Positions 43,298-51,285 of a stretch of 64,000 nucleotides of DNA are shown piece by piece. Positions within the stretch are counted from its first letter, which is position 1; each line of letters starts with the position of its first letter. Source of the DNA: G963665925 sp963665925 (GTDB lineage Bacteria > Bacillota > Clostridia > Peptostreptococcales > Acidaminobacteraceae); the NCBI GenBank assembly GCA_963665925.1, contig OY762511.1, forward strand, positions 1,550,001 through 1,614,000, written 5' to 3'. The notes below the pieces were generated by a model, which was not told the DNA's origin, made no database searches, and saw only the letters and a program-made list of their open reading frames with translations. Made by a program: the position numbers and the translations under genes.

Positions 43298-43396
43298 ATG
43301 CGACAAAGTACAAAAAAATTTATTGCGATTGCGATTGTGGGAATTATGATTATTTCATCGGTTCTGACGATTGTTACAGCTGGGCTTTATTTCTAA
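43298..43396 (+). CDS. 32-residue single-helix membrane peptide
   Basis: A small reading frame with a strong ribosome site (TAGGAGGG, seven bases before the ATG). The peptide starts MRQSTKKFIAIAIVGIM and continues with a hydrophobic helix to TAGLYF. The basic N-terminus and one helix predict a membrane peptide with its N-terminus in the cytosol. The exported-protein gene follows 59 bases later with its own AGGAGG site. I do not recognise its family. The strong site and clean coding pattern make it more than chance. Confidence 0.6.
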   Translation: MRQSTKKFIAIAIVGIMIISSVLTIVTAGLYF

Positions 43397-43455
43397 GCAT
43401 ATGAAGGTGCATTCAAAAGCACATCAAATATAAGGAACTAAAGGAGGTCGAAAGC

Positions 43456-44220
43456 GTGTCGGTATTTTTTCGGCGGCTCATCGTACTGGTCCTTTTCGTA
43501 GCCCTCGTAGGCACATTCTACTATTTCCAATTTGTTGAAGGTGAGCCGGAAGCTGCAAGCTATACCTTTAGGGATGATTTCAAGGGTATTAACCGAGACT
43601 TCTGGTATATTGGCGAATGGCAGACCTTGTTTACGGCATATGATAAGGTTTCAATCAGAAATGACATCTTAACAGCGGAAGTTACGGAGACCGATCGGGG
43701 GCCATTCCTGCTTTCAAAGCCCATACCTGTGGCAGAGGGCGATGTCATTACAATCAAAAGACGTGCCAAGCTGCATTATGCCAACGACAACTTTACTGGC
43801 GGGCTGGCGATTGTTCAGACCTCCGATGAGGAGCTAAAGCCGGTAGTCATGGAAAATGACTGGGGCAGGAGTATTGGCGACGGTGTTGCCCTCGTTGAGT
43901 ATGTGCATAGCTATAACGAGGATTCAGAGAGACCTGGACGAGATATTTTCCGTGTAATGGGTCCAGGATGGAAGACAGAAAACGCATACGCTGTGCTCGA
44001 ACCGACCTTTGATGATTGGTTTGAGGAAGAACTGGTCTTTGACACAAGAACCAACCAGATCCTTTATAAAATCGGCGGCAAGGAGTACAGGGTGAATGGC
44101 GAGGCGATCACACGTCCCTATATCCGTGTCTTCATGCACGCCTACGGCTGGGAAACAGGACACTACATGAAACTGGACTGGTTCGAAATAAAGGTTGAAA
44201 ATATGCGTTTACGCAGATAA
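43456..44220 (+). CDS. Exported or membrane-anchored protein of unknown function
   Basis: A 254-residue protein with an N-terminal membrane anchor or signal (RRLIVLVLFVALVGTFYYF, about 6-24) and a roughly 225-residue extracytoplasmic part. That part is rich in beta-strand patterns and aromatic residues (DDFKGINRDFWYIGEW; HAYGWETGHYMKLDWFEI), which suggests a jelly-roll or concanavalin-like fold, as in carbohydrate-binding proteins. This is only a guess from pattern. The GTG at 43456 follows AGGAGGTCG at a good distance. The preceding 32-residue peptide gene is likely in the same transcript. Confidence 0.7.
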   Translation: MSVFFRRLIVLVLFVALVGTFYYFQFVEGEPEAASYTFRDDFKGINRDFWYIGEWQTLFTAYDKVSIRNDILTAEVTETDRGPFLLSKPIPVAEGDVITIKRRAKLHYANDNFTGGLAIVQTSDEELKPVVMENDWGRSIGDGVALVEYVHSYNEDSERPGRDIFRVMGPGWKTENAYAVLEPTFDDWFEEELVFDTRTNQILYKIGGKEYRVNGEAITRPYIRVFMHAYGWETGHYMKLDWFEIKVENMRLRR

Positions 44221-44230
44221 AGACTACAAC

Positions 44231-44266
44231 AACCCGTTAGCGAGGACATCTGCGACGGGTTTCTTT
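44231..44266 (+). terminator. Candidate terminator between the exported protein and rtcB
   Basis: AACCCGT / ACGGGTT (7 bp, long loop containing a further CG/CG pair) followed by TCTTTG. It leaves only 18 bases to the rtcB ATG and overlaps the region of its leader, so it could also be an attenuator. Confidence 0.45.
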
Positions 44267-44284
44267 GTGAGAAGAGGTGAAAAC

Positions 44285-45490
44285 ATGCTTGAGATATTTG
44301 ATAAATCCACACAGCGTGTTCCAATCAAAGTATGGCTGGGCAGTCAAAGTGATATTGAACATGGATGCCTGCATCAGGCCAAGAACTTGAGCATGCTGGA
44401 CTTTGTCCACAAATGGGTGGCGCTCATGCCTGACACGCATCAGGGCTATGGCATGCCCATCGGTGGTGTTGTTGCGCTCATCGACCATGTGATTCCCAAT
44501 GCAGTGGGGGTGGATATCGGCTGTGGCATGGTCTTCACACAGACAAACATACCACTTGAGCAGCTGACGGATGAAGCAGCGGATAAACTGATTTCAAGAA
44601 TCATGGAAGAAATTCCCCTGGGGTTCGCCCATCATAAGGTTCGTCAGGAAAACCCGGTGCTCACCCAGTACCTGGAGGAAAGCACCTATGATTACGGACG
44701 TATTGGACACCTTTTTCCTGAAGTTGAAGCGGCGTGGTATCAGCTTGGAACGCTTGGTGGCGGCAATCATTTCATTGAAATTCAAGCGGATGAGCATGAC
44801 ATGCTGGGCATCATGATCCATTCAGGCAGTCGTAATTTTGGCTACAAAATTGCCAACTACTTCAACGAGAAGGCACGGTCCTACTCGCGCAAGCACGGAG
44901 GCAATCAGGCGGTCAAGCATCAGCTGGCCTATCTGCCGGCAGACTCTGTTTCGGGTATGGACTATCTTGAGTGGATGCAGCTGGCACTGACCTTTGCAAG
45001 GGAAAACCGACACATCATGATGGAAAAGGTTAAGTCTATTGTGAGGGAGACCTTTACCGATGCGGTGTTTGGCGAATCCATTAATGCCCATCACAACTAC
45101 GCTTCTTTCGAAACCCATTACGGCAAGGGGGTCTGGGTTCACAGAAAGGGTGCTATTCGTGCCGAAAAAGGCATGTTGGGCATCATTCCTGGAGCCATGG
45201 GCAATCCGTCATATATTGTTGAAGGGCTGGGCTCGGAAGAGAGTTTCAAGTCATGCTCCCATGGTGCAGGACGGCATATGAGCAGAAAGGCTGCCATGAA
45301 AGCCTTCAAAAAGGATGATGTGATACAGGATTTGATGGACAAGGGCATTCATGTCGGTGCACCGAAGCAAAGCATTCTCACAGACGAGGCGCGCTTTGCC
45401 TATAAGGATATTGAAGAGGTTATGAAGCAGCAGACGGATCTTGCAAAGATTGTGAAATCCTTGAGGACACGGCTGGTCGTAAAGGGGTAA
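44285..45490 (+). CDS. RtcB-family RNA ligase
   Basis: A 401-residue protein of the RtcB family, which joins RNA ends with 2',3'-cyclic phosphate or 3'-phosphate to 5'-OH using GTP and Mn2+. Metal-site sequences are clear: MPDTHQGYGMPIGG (about 43-56), GVDIGCGM (75-82), GGGNHFIEI (about 157-165) and HSGSRNFG (about 178-185). The C-terminal GMLGIIPGAMGNPSYIVEG and SCSHGAGRHMSR hold the guanylylated His region. The ATG follows AGAGGTG. Short RtcB-like proteins (about 400 residues) occur in many Clostridia, in roles that are not established. recX starts seven bases after the stop and is probably co-translated. Confidence 0.92.
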   Translation: MLEIFDKSTQRVPIKVWLGSQSDIEHGCLHQAKNLSMLDFVHKWVALMPDTHQGYGMPIGGVVALIDHVIPNAVGVDIGCGMVFTQTNIPLEQLTDEAADKLISRIMEEIPLGFAHHKVRQENPVLTQYLEESTYDYGRIGHLFPEVEAAWYQLGTLGGGNHFIEIQADEHDMLGIMIHSGSRNFGYKIANYFNEKARSYSRKHGGNQAVKHQLAYLPADSVSGMDYLEWMQLALTFARENRHIMMEKVKSIVRETFTDAVFGESINAHHNYASFETHYGKGVWVHRKGAIRAEKGMLGIIPGAMGNPSYIVEGLGSEESFKSCSHGAGRHMSRKAAMKAFKKDDVIQDLMDKGIHVGAPKQSILTDEARFAYKDIEEVMKQQTDLAKIVKSLRTRLVVKG

Positions 45491-45497
45491 AAAGCTA

Positions 45498-46124
45498 TTG
45501 GCACTTATAACGAAAATTGAGGCGCAAAAGAACAATAAGGACCGCTACTCTATATTCATAGATGACGTATTCGCGTTTGGTGTCCATGTGGATGTTCTCG
45601 TGGCCCACGGGCTGCGCAAGGGCATGGACCTGACCCAGGATGACATTGAGGGGCTTGTATACGATGAAGCCACGAAAAAGGCAGTCCTGGCAGGCATAAA
45701 GCATATCAGCTACAAGCAGAGAACCACTAAAGAAGTTGCAGACAAGTTAAAACTGCTGGAATATGAAGAAAGCCAGGTAGAACTGGCACTTGAAAAGCTT
45801 AAGGAAATGGGATTTCTCGACGATTTACGCTATGCACAGGAGTTTGTAGACACTCGTAAAATCAGATATGGGAGAAAACGCATTTTTCTCGAGCTCAGAA
45901 AGCGGGGCATTTGTGAACAGGTAGCAGACCAGGTTCTGGACCAGCAGATTGATCAGGACGACACATACGCTCAGGCTCTTGAAATGGGCAGGAAAAAGTA
46001 TGGTCAGTGCGGCGGTTTGGAAGCGGCAAAAGCCGCGGCGAGAGTTCAAGGCATGCTGCTTAGAAAAGGCTACAGCTATGATGTGGTCAACAGAGTCATT
46101 AAGGAACTTGGAGTGTTTTCTTAA
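45498..46124 (+). CDS. recX: Regulatory protein RecX
   Basis: A 208-residue all-helical protein. The RecX repeats are visible: a first block with AGIKHISYKQRTTKEVADKL, a central GFLDDLRYAQEFVDTRKIRYGRKRI (about 98-122), and an ELRKRGICEQVADQVL segment. RecX binds and inhibits RecA filaments in the cytosol. The start is TTG at 45498; AAAGGGGT within the end of rtcB serves as the ribosome site. recA is not in the window. A strong terminator follows. Coupling of RecX to an RNA ligase gene is unusual. Confidence 0.93.
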   Translation: MALITKIEAQKNNKDRYSIFIDDVFAFGVHVDVLVAHGLRKGMDLTQDDIEGLVYDEATKKAVLAGIKHISYKQRTTKEVADKLKLLEYEESQVELALEKLKEMGFLDDLRYAQEFVDTRKIRYGRKRIFLELRKRGICEQVADQVLDQQIDQDDTYAQALEMGRKKYGQCGGLEAAKAAARVQGMLLRKGYSYDVVNRVIKELGVFS

Positions 46125-46141
46125 GAAGAAAATGACAAATA

Positions 46142-46189
46142 AAAGAGCAGGTAACCAGAAGAAAGTTGGTTACCTGCTCTTTGCTTTTT
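46142..46189. terminator. Strong terminator between recX and the helicase gene
   Basis: A 15-bp stem AAGAGCAGGTAACCA / TGGTTACCTGCTCTT, then TGCTTTTT. On the other strand an A-rich start (AAAAG) gives T residues too, so it likely serves both converging genes. Confidence 0.92.
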
Positions 46190-46196
46190 AGGAAAA

Positions 46197-48305
46197 TCAG
46201 TCATTGAGATGTGTCAGAAATCCGCGTTCAAGGCAAATAGGAAGCGAAAGCTCTTTCAGACCGCTTTCAAAGGCAATTCGAATGATATGGGGGTTGACCT
46301 CTTCAACTTGGCCTTCTCCAAATCGTGCGTGACGAACCATGTCACCCGCCTTGAAGTGCGTTGAATGCGCACTGGCCTGCGTGGCCTTAAAATCGACCTG
46401 CTCAAGGAGCTTTGCCGATTCGAGCTCTTGAATGAACTGAGAGGGGCGCACGTATTTTCCACTGCTGAATTTGGAAGACAGGATTTCCAGGCGGTGTCGT
46501 GCCCGGCTCATGCCGACATAGAAGAGCCTGCGTTCTTCTTCTAGAAGGTCTGTGTCATTCTGGTCAGCCATCTCTGTCGATTTTTTTGAAGGAAAGACCC
46601 CGTAATCGGTATCGACGATGAAGACACTGTCGTATTCCAGTCCCTTCGATGCGTGAATGGTTGACAGGCGTAGGTCTGAAGTCGTACTGGCAGCCTCCTG
46701 CATGATGCGGTTCAGTGATTTCAGTCGGTCCATGAAATCCACAATGGACGACGTGTGGCGTGCAATCGATTTAAGCACGGTGAGGACGCTCCTCAGGTTT
46801 TCAAAGTGATAGCCAAGACGCTTGGCATTGCCTTCAAGGTATTCCAGGTATCCCAGTTCCGTTTCTATATAGTGTATGGCAACGCTGGGCTGCATATGCG
46901 CAAGGTTATCAAGGCGGTCCGCAATGCCTTGCCATGTGGTGCGCTGAATCGGCTTGATTGTGGGAATGCTGAGCAGGGTGTCAAAAACACCGCGCCCACG
47001 CTGGTTCAGCTGGACATAGCGGAGTGCGTCGCGCGAAATGTATCCGTTCATTTTGAAGCAAATCCGTTCAAAGGCCTCACTATCCTGAGGGACGAGAGCA
47101 AGGTTCATGAAGGCATAGACGTCCTTGACAAGCCAGTGTCTGCTCAGACTATGTCCGGGGTCTTTTACCGTGAAGCTTTTTCCGGCGCGTTCAAGGGTGT
47201 CCGCTATGGAAAATGCAGAAATATTGTTCCTGTATAGAATGGCACGGGTGCCTTCGAAGGTGTCCTGGGCAATGTAATGGTTTCTTGAGTCGATGGACTC
47301 AAAAGTTTTATGGACTACGGGAATGCCGTGACTTTCGCCCGCTGTGATGTCCTTCTTATAACGCTGTGTATTCTGGTTGATTATGGCCGTGCATCCTGCG
47401 ACAATTTCAGGGCTGCATCTGTAGTTGCGTGAAAGATAGTAGAGTTTCCCCTGTGGAAATATGCGGTTGAAGTTCAACAGGTACTCTGGATAGGCACCTC
47501 TGAAGCCGTAAATACTCTGATCGTCGTCTGCAACCATGAAGATGTTGGCGTCCTGTCCAGCAATGAGACGGATAATTTCGTGCTGAATAAGAGACGTGTC
47601 CTGTGTTTCATCCACCTGAACAAAGGGATACTTTTTCTGATAGTAGATACGCGTTTTCTCATGCTTTTTCAGAATCTGATAAGCCATGGTGAGCATGTCG
47701 TCAAAATCAATCAGGTTCTTATCCAATTTTTCGTTTTCGTATGCGCGAAAGAGGTCAGCGAACTTCTGAATGGAAATGCCGTGCTTGTTCGCCTCTTCGG
47801 GCCTCAGCATCATGTTTTTCGCATAACCAATGGCACTGCTGAGCTCTTCAAACTTATCATCGCTGAGGTATTCTCCAGTAAGCCTGGAATAGAGCTCGGT
47901 AAGAATTCTGCGCTTTGAAAGAGGGCCGCCGTAATCCTCTATGAGTTGATAGGTCTTGTTGAAGTGCTTGCCGTAGGCACGGACAATACCATAGGCAAAG
48001 CCGTGAATGGTCGAAAAAGAAACCCTGTGGGGGTAGTGTCTATAAAAAACATTCTGGTATCGCAGTTTCATATCTCCTGCTGCGGCACGGGAAAAGGTGA
48101 CGGTCAGAATCTTGTCAGCCGGAATGTTTAGCGATTCAATCAGATATACGGTGCGGCACAGCAGGAGGGTTGTTTTTCCGCTGCCGGGGACGGCAAGTGT
48201 CAGTGCGGGGCCCTTGCCGTGTGTTGCTGCACTTTTCTGTTCATCGCTGAGTTTCAGATTTGTTTTTTCAATAAAGGTGTTCATAAAGTTATCTGTGGTT
48301 TTCAT
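46197..48305 (-). CDS. UvrD/Rep-type superfamily 1A DNA helicase
   Basis: A 702-residue ATP-dependent helicase. Motif I is AVPGSGKTTLL (about 38-48), motif Ia TFSRAAAGDMK, motif II QVDETQD (about 231-237), motif III DDQSIYGFRGA (about 262-272), and the C-terminal motifs STIHASKGLEYDSVFIVD and GMSRARHRLEI are present. It is a bit longer than Rep and lacks the C-terminal part of PcrA, but it has a C-terminal GDMVRHARFGEGQVEEV segment, as in PcrA-like proteins. It would unwind DNA 3'-5' in repair or restart of replication. The ATG at 48305 follows GCGGAGGA. Probably a stand-alone PcrA paralogue. Confidence 0.92.
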   Translation of the reverse strand: MKTTDNFMNTFIEKTNLKLSDEQKSAATHGKGPALTLAVPGSGKTTLLLCRTVYLIESLNIPADKILTVTFSRAAAGDMKLRYQNVFYRHYPHRVSFSTIHGFAYGIVRAYGKHFNKTYQLIEDYGGPLSKRRILTELYSRLTGEYLSDDKFEELSSAIGYAKNMMLRPEEANKHGISIQKFADLFRAYENEKLDKNLIDFDDMLTMAYQILKKHEKTRIYYQKKYPFVQVDETQDTSLIQHEIIRLIAGQDANIFMVADDDQSIYGFRGAYPEYLLNFNRIFPQGKLYYLSRNYRCSPEIVAGCTAIINQNTQRYKKDITAGESHGIPVVHKTFESIDSRNHYIAQDTFEGTRAILYRNNISAFSIADTLERAGKSFTVKDPGHSLSRHWLVKDVYAFMNLALVPQDSEAFERICFKMNGYISRDALRYVQLNQRGRGVFDTLLSIPTIKPIQRTTWQGIADRLDNLAHMQPSVAIHYIETELGYLEYLEGNAKRLGYHFENLRSVLTVLKSIARHTSSIVDFMDRLKSLNRIMQEAASTTSDLRLSTIHASKGLEYDSVFIVDTDYGVFPSKKSTEMADQNDTDLLEEERRLFYVGMSRARHRLEILSSKFSSGKYVRPSQFIQELESAKLLEQVDFKATQASAHSTHFKAGDMVRHARFGEGQVEEVNPHIIRIAFESGLKELSLPICLERGFLTHLND

Positions 48306-48459
48306 ATGAATCCTCCGCTAATAAAGTATATCATGCATGTCAATAAAATGGAAAATTTATACATACGAATATCGTTTCAGGTTCTCGCAAAGAAATTGTT
48401 TCGACTTCGTAACTGACTTCTTAACTTTTAATAATATCTGCCCACACAAGAGTGTCTTG

Positions 48460-48468
48460 TGCTATAAT
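48460..48468 (+). promoter_or_regulatory. Candidate extended -10 promoter of the exported-protein gene
   Basis: TGCTATAAT, an extended -10 box with no good -35 (closest GCCCAC). It lies about 105 bp before the ATG at 48575. The remaining 48306-48459 intergenic sequence shows nothing else recognisable. Confidence 0.45.
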
Positions 48469-48574
48469 CGTCGTGACTAAAACAGGATGCAAGATATTAT
48501 ATTTGGCGAAAGAATATTCTGATAAATTAATCAATTGAGAATTATTATGTACACTATGAGGAGGTACTGGTCAT

Positions 48575-49147
48575 ATGCGTACATTTACAAAAGGCATTTA
48601 TGCCGGAATTGCTATTGCAGTTCTACTGGGATTTTTAGCCGCGACGTTCATGTCAGAACTACCGGCAGAAGGTGCAAGTTCTCTGGTTTACGAGCCGGTT
48701 GAAATGAGCATGCACTATAAGGAACTTGTCGCTTATGATGAGGCAATCGTCGTTGACGGCAAGGTCTTCATTGACGCGGATCAGATGGGAAGGCTGCTTG
48801 AGAAGGACGTAAACTGGAATCAGGCCAAGAACAGACTCCTGATCAACGACCGTCCTGAAGATGTTGTGAAGAACAATTATCTGAAGGATTATCCTTGGCC
48901 GGGCAATGATCAAATCGGGGACGCGTTCTCCAACCATTTTTTCAGTGCGGAATGGCTGTATGGTGAATACGGGGCAGTGCAGACTGTAACCTTTACCGGA
49001 AGAGACATGGAAAACCGACTTCATGAGTTCCGATTTGCCCTTTTTGAGGATGGTTCCATTGAAATTGAAAACTACCGGGTAGACGGTCAGGATATGCCGA
49101 ACACCACCTTGGTCAAGACGCTTATGGAAGTGTATCATATTAAGTAG
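48575..49147 (+). CDS. Exported protein with a copper-amine-oxidase-N-like domain
   Basis: A 190-residue protein with an N-terminal signal (about residues 6-28, GIYAGIAIAVLLGFLAATF). The sequence VVDGKVFIDADQMGRLLEKDVNWNQAKNRLLI (about 60-91) resembles the copper amine oxidase N-terminal domain that is common in clostridial cell-surface proteins. The last 90 residues (EWLYGEYGAVQTVTFTGRD and on) are unassigned beta-rich sequence. No anchor other than the signal is seen. It has no catalytic motif, so it is perhaps a structural or binding protein at the cell surface. The ATG follows TGAGGAGGT. Confidence 0.75.
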   Translation: MRTFTKGIYAGIAIAVLLGFLAATFMSELPAEGASSLVYEPVEMSMHYKELVAYDEAIVVDGKVFIDADQMGRLLEKDVNWNQAKNRLLINDRPEDVVKNNYLKDYPWPGNDQIGDAFSNHFFSAEWLYGEYGAVQTVTFTGRDMENRLHEFRFALFEDGSIEIENYRVDGQDMPNTTLVKTLMEVYHIK

Positions 49148-49219
49148 GAATAAGTAGAAAACAGGTGTTTACAACTTATTTATATTGTAATAATATAATT
49201 GAAGGATATTGACAATAAG

Positions 49220-49244
49220 CCAATGGTGTATTCCATTGGTTTTT
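49220..49244 (+). terminator. Terminator upstream of tig
   Basis: CCAATGG / CCATTGG (7 bp, TGTATT loop) followed by TTTTTC. It probably ends the transcript of the exported protein. Confidence 0.75.
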
Positions 49245-49251
49245 CCTTGTC

Positions 49252-49279
49252 TTGTGGCTATAACCCGTTCGGGTATGAT
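49252..49279 (+). promoter_or_regulatory. Candidate promoter of tig-clpP-clpX
   Basis: TTGTGG (49252-49257), 16-bp spacer, TATGAT (49274-49279). A leader of about 100 bases would precede tig. The box CCCGTTCGGG in the spacer is a small dyad. Inference only. Confidence 0.45.
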
Positions 49280-49384
49280 AGAGCTCGTGGTTTAAAAGTA
49301 CGGGTTGAGAAGTTCGGTTGTTTACCAGTTAAAAGTGGGTACGAACGGAACGAATACGATTTATTAATTTGTAGGAGGAATAAA

Positions 49385-50668
49385 ATGAGTTACGAATTGT
49401 TGAAAAGTGAAAAGAATGTTGCTACAATCAGCATCACTGTTCCGGCGAAGGATTTTGACGAAGCGGTGCAAAAAACTTATATGAAGGAACGCGGCAAGTT
49501 CAACATTCAAGGTTTCAGAAAAGGTAAGGCACCTAGAAAAATCATTGAAATGAACTACGGCGAAGGCGTTTTCTATGATGGCGCTCTGGACGTTGCACTT
49601 TCACCTGCATATGCTGCAGCTGTTGACGGTCTTGAAATCGAGCCTGTTGCACGCCCTGATATCGACATCAAGGAAATCGGCAAAGGCAAAGACCTTGTAT
49701 TCGAAGCTGTTGTAGCTGTTAAGCCAGAAGTTGAACTTGGTGAGTACAAAGGTGTAGAAGTTGAAAAGGTTTCTGCTGAAGTAACAGAAGACGCTGTTGA
49801 AGGCGAACTGAAAAAGCAGCAGGAAATGAACAGTCGTCTGGTAAATGTTGAAGACAGAGCTGTAGCTGAAGGCGATACTGCTGTAATCGACTTTGAAGGC
49901 TTTGTTGACGGCGTTGCTTTTGAAGGCGGAAAAGGTGAAAACCACAACCTTGTAATCGGTTCTGGTCAATTCATCCCAGGTTTTGAAGAGCAGCTGATCG
50001 GCAAAAATCTTGACGAAGCAGTTGAAGTAAACGTTACCTTCCCAGAAGCTTACCAAGCTCCTGAACTAGCAGGTAAAGACGCAGTGTTTAAAGTAGCAAT
50101 TAAGGGTATAAAAGTAAAAGAACTTCCAGAACTAGATGACGAATTCGCTAAAGATACATCAGAATTCGATACGCTTGAAGAGATGAAAGCAGACATTAAG
50201 GCGAAGCTTGAGGAATCAGCTAAGTCTCAGTCTGAAACAGCTACACGCGACAAGGTAATCGACGCTGTTGTTGCTACAATGACTGCTGAAATTCCAGACC
50301 AAATGGTTGAAGCGGAAATTGACGGCATGCTGCAAGATTTCGAGTACCAGCTGCGTTACCAAGGTCTAGAGCTTGATCAGTATCTTCAGTTCTCAGGTAC
50401 AACAATGCAGGAGATGCGTGAAAAAATGCAAGATGACGCGCTTGTACGTGTAAGAACTTCTCTAACTCTGGAAACAGTATCTAAAAAGGAAAACATCGAA
50501 GTTACAGAAGAAGATCTAGAGAAAGAATTTGAAAGACTTGCTGAAATGCAAGGCCAATCAGTTGAAGATGTTAAGAAGCTATTCGGTTCTCAAACTGAGT
50601 ACATGAAAGCATCAATCGAAACTAGAAAAACTGTAGACTTCCTTGTTGAAAACGCAAAACTAGTATAA
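49385..50668 (+). CDS. tig: Trigger factor (ribosome-associated chaperone and peptidyl-prolyl isomerase)
   Basis: A 427-residue protein. The N-terminal ribosome-binding tail holds the signature FDEAVQKTYMKERGKFNIQGFRKGKAPR (about 25-52, with G-F-R-x-G-K-x-P). A central FKBP-type domain follows (about 150-245, IDFEGFVDGVAFEGGKGENHNLVIGSGQFIPGFEEQLIG region) and a long helical C-terminal chaperone part. It would bind nascent chains at the ribosome exit. The ATG at 49385 follows TAGGAGGA; the longer frame back to 49199 is leader. It starts the tig-clpP-clpX unit: clpP is 18 bases further on. Confidence 0.97.
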   Translation: MSYELLKSEKNVATISITVPAKDFDEAVQKTYMKERGKFNIQGFRKGKAPRKIIEMNYGEGVFYDGALDVALSPAYAAAVDGLEIEPVARPDIDIKEIGKGKDLVFEAVVAVKPEVELGEYKGVEVEKVSAEVTEDAVEGELKKQQEMNSRLVNVEDRAVAEGDTAVIDFEGFVDGVAFEGGKGENHNLVIGSGQFIPGFEEQLIGKNLDEAVEVNVTFPEAYQAPELAGKDAVFKVAIKGIKVKELPELDDEFAKDTSEFDTLEEMKADIKAKLEESAKSQSETATRDKVIDAVVATMTAEIPDQMVEAEIDGMLQDFEYQLRYQGLELDQYLQFSGTTMQEMREKMQDDALVRVRTSLTLETVSKKENIEVTEEDLEKEFERLAEMQGQSVEDVKKLFGSQTEYMKASIETRKTVDFLVENAKLV

Positions 50669-50686
50669 CGATTGGAGGGAGCGCGC

Positions 50687-51271
50687 ATGGCTTTAGTGCC
50701 TTATGTAGTTGAGCAAACGAGTCGTGGCGAGAGGTCATACGACATTTATTCAAGACTCCTAAAAGACAGAATCATCTTCATTGGAGATGAAATCAATGAC
50801 CAGACAGCCAGTGTTGTAGTCGCACAGCTTCTATTCCTGGAAGCGGATGATCCTGAAAGGGATATCAGTGTTTATATTAACAGTCCAGGTGGATCAATTA
50901 CAGCTGGAATGGCGATTTATGACACAATGCAGTATATCAAGCCGGATGTATCAACAATCTGTGTAGGAATGGCAGCAAGCATGGGTGCTTTCCTGTTAAC
51001 AGCAGGTGCAAAGGGAAAAAGATATGCACTTCCAAATGCAGAAGTTATGATTCATCAACCACTGGGTGGAACTAGAGGTCAGGCCACTGACATCAAAATC
51101 CATGCAGAGCGCATTCTGAAAATGCGAGACAAGCTGAATCGCATTATGAGTGAAGCGTCAGGTCAGCCTCTTGAAGTGATTGAGAAGGACACTGACCGCG
51201 ACAACTTCATGAGTGCTGATGAAGCAGTGGAATATGGTCTGATTGACAAGGTGATCGCTTCCCGTAAATAG
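50687..51271 (+). CDS. clpP: ATP-dependent Clp protease proteolytic subunit ClpP
   Basis: A 194-residue serine peptidase. The catalytic Ser lies in GMAASMGAFLL (about 94-104), the His in MIHQPLGG (about 119-126) and the Asp in the KDTDRDNFMSA segment (about 168-178). VPYVVEQTSRGERSYDIYSRLL at the N-terminus is the usual start. It would assemble as a 14-mer and be gated by ClpX. The ATG at 50687 follows TTGGAGGGAG. The upstream in-frame ATG (50672) lacks a site. It is between tig and clpX, the classical order. Confidence 0.98.
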   Translation: MALVPYVVEQTSRGERSYDIYSRLLKDRIIFIGDEINDQTASVVVAQLLFLEADDPERDISVYINSPGGSITAGMAIYDTMQYIKPDVSTICVGMAASMGAFLLTAGAKGKRYALPNAEVMIHQPLGGTRGQATDIKIHAERILKMRDKLNRIMSEASGQPLEVIEKDTDRDNFMSADEAVEYGLIDKVIASRK

Positions 51272-51285
51272 AAACGAGGTAGGAT

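Noticed and set aside
49199..49384. Upstream extension of trigger factor by 62 codons
   Set aside because: The real start at 49385 has a strong AGGAGG site; the extension covers a terminator and the probable promoter.
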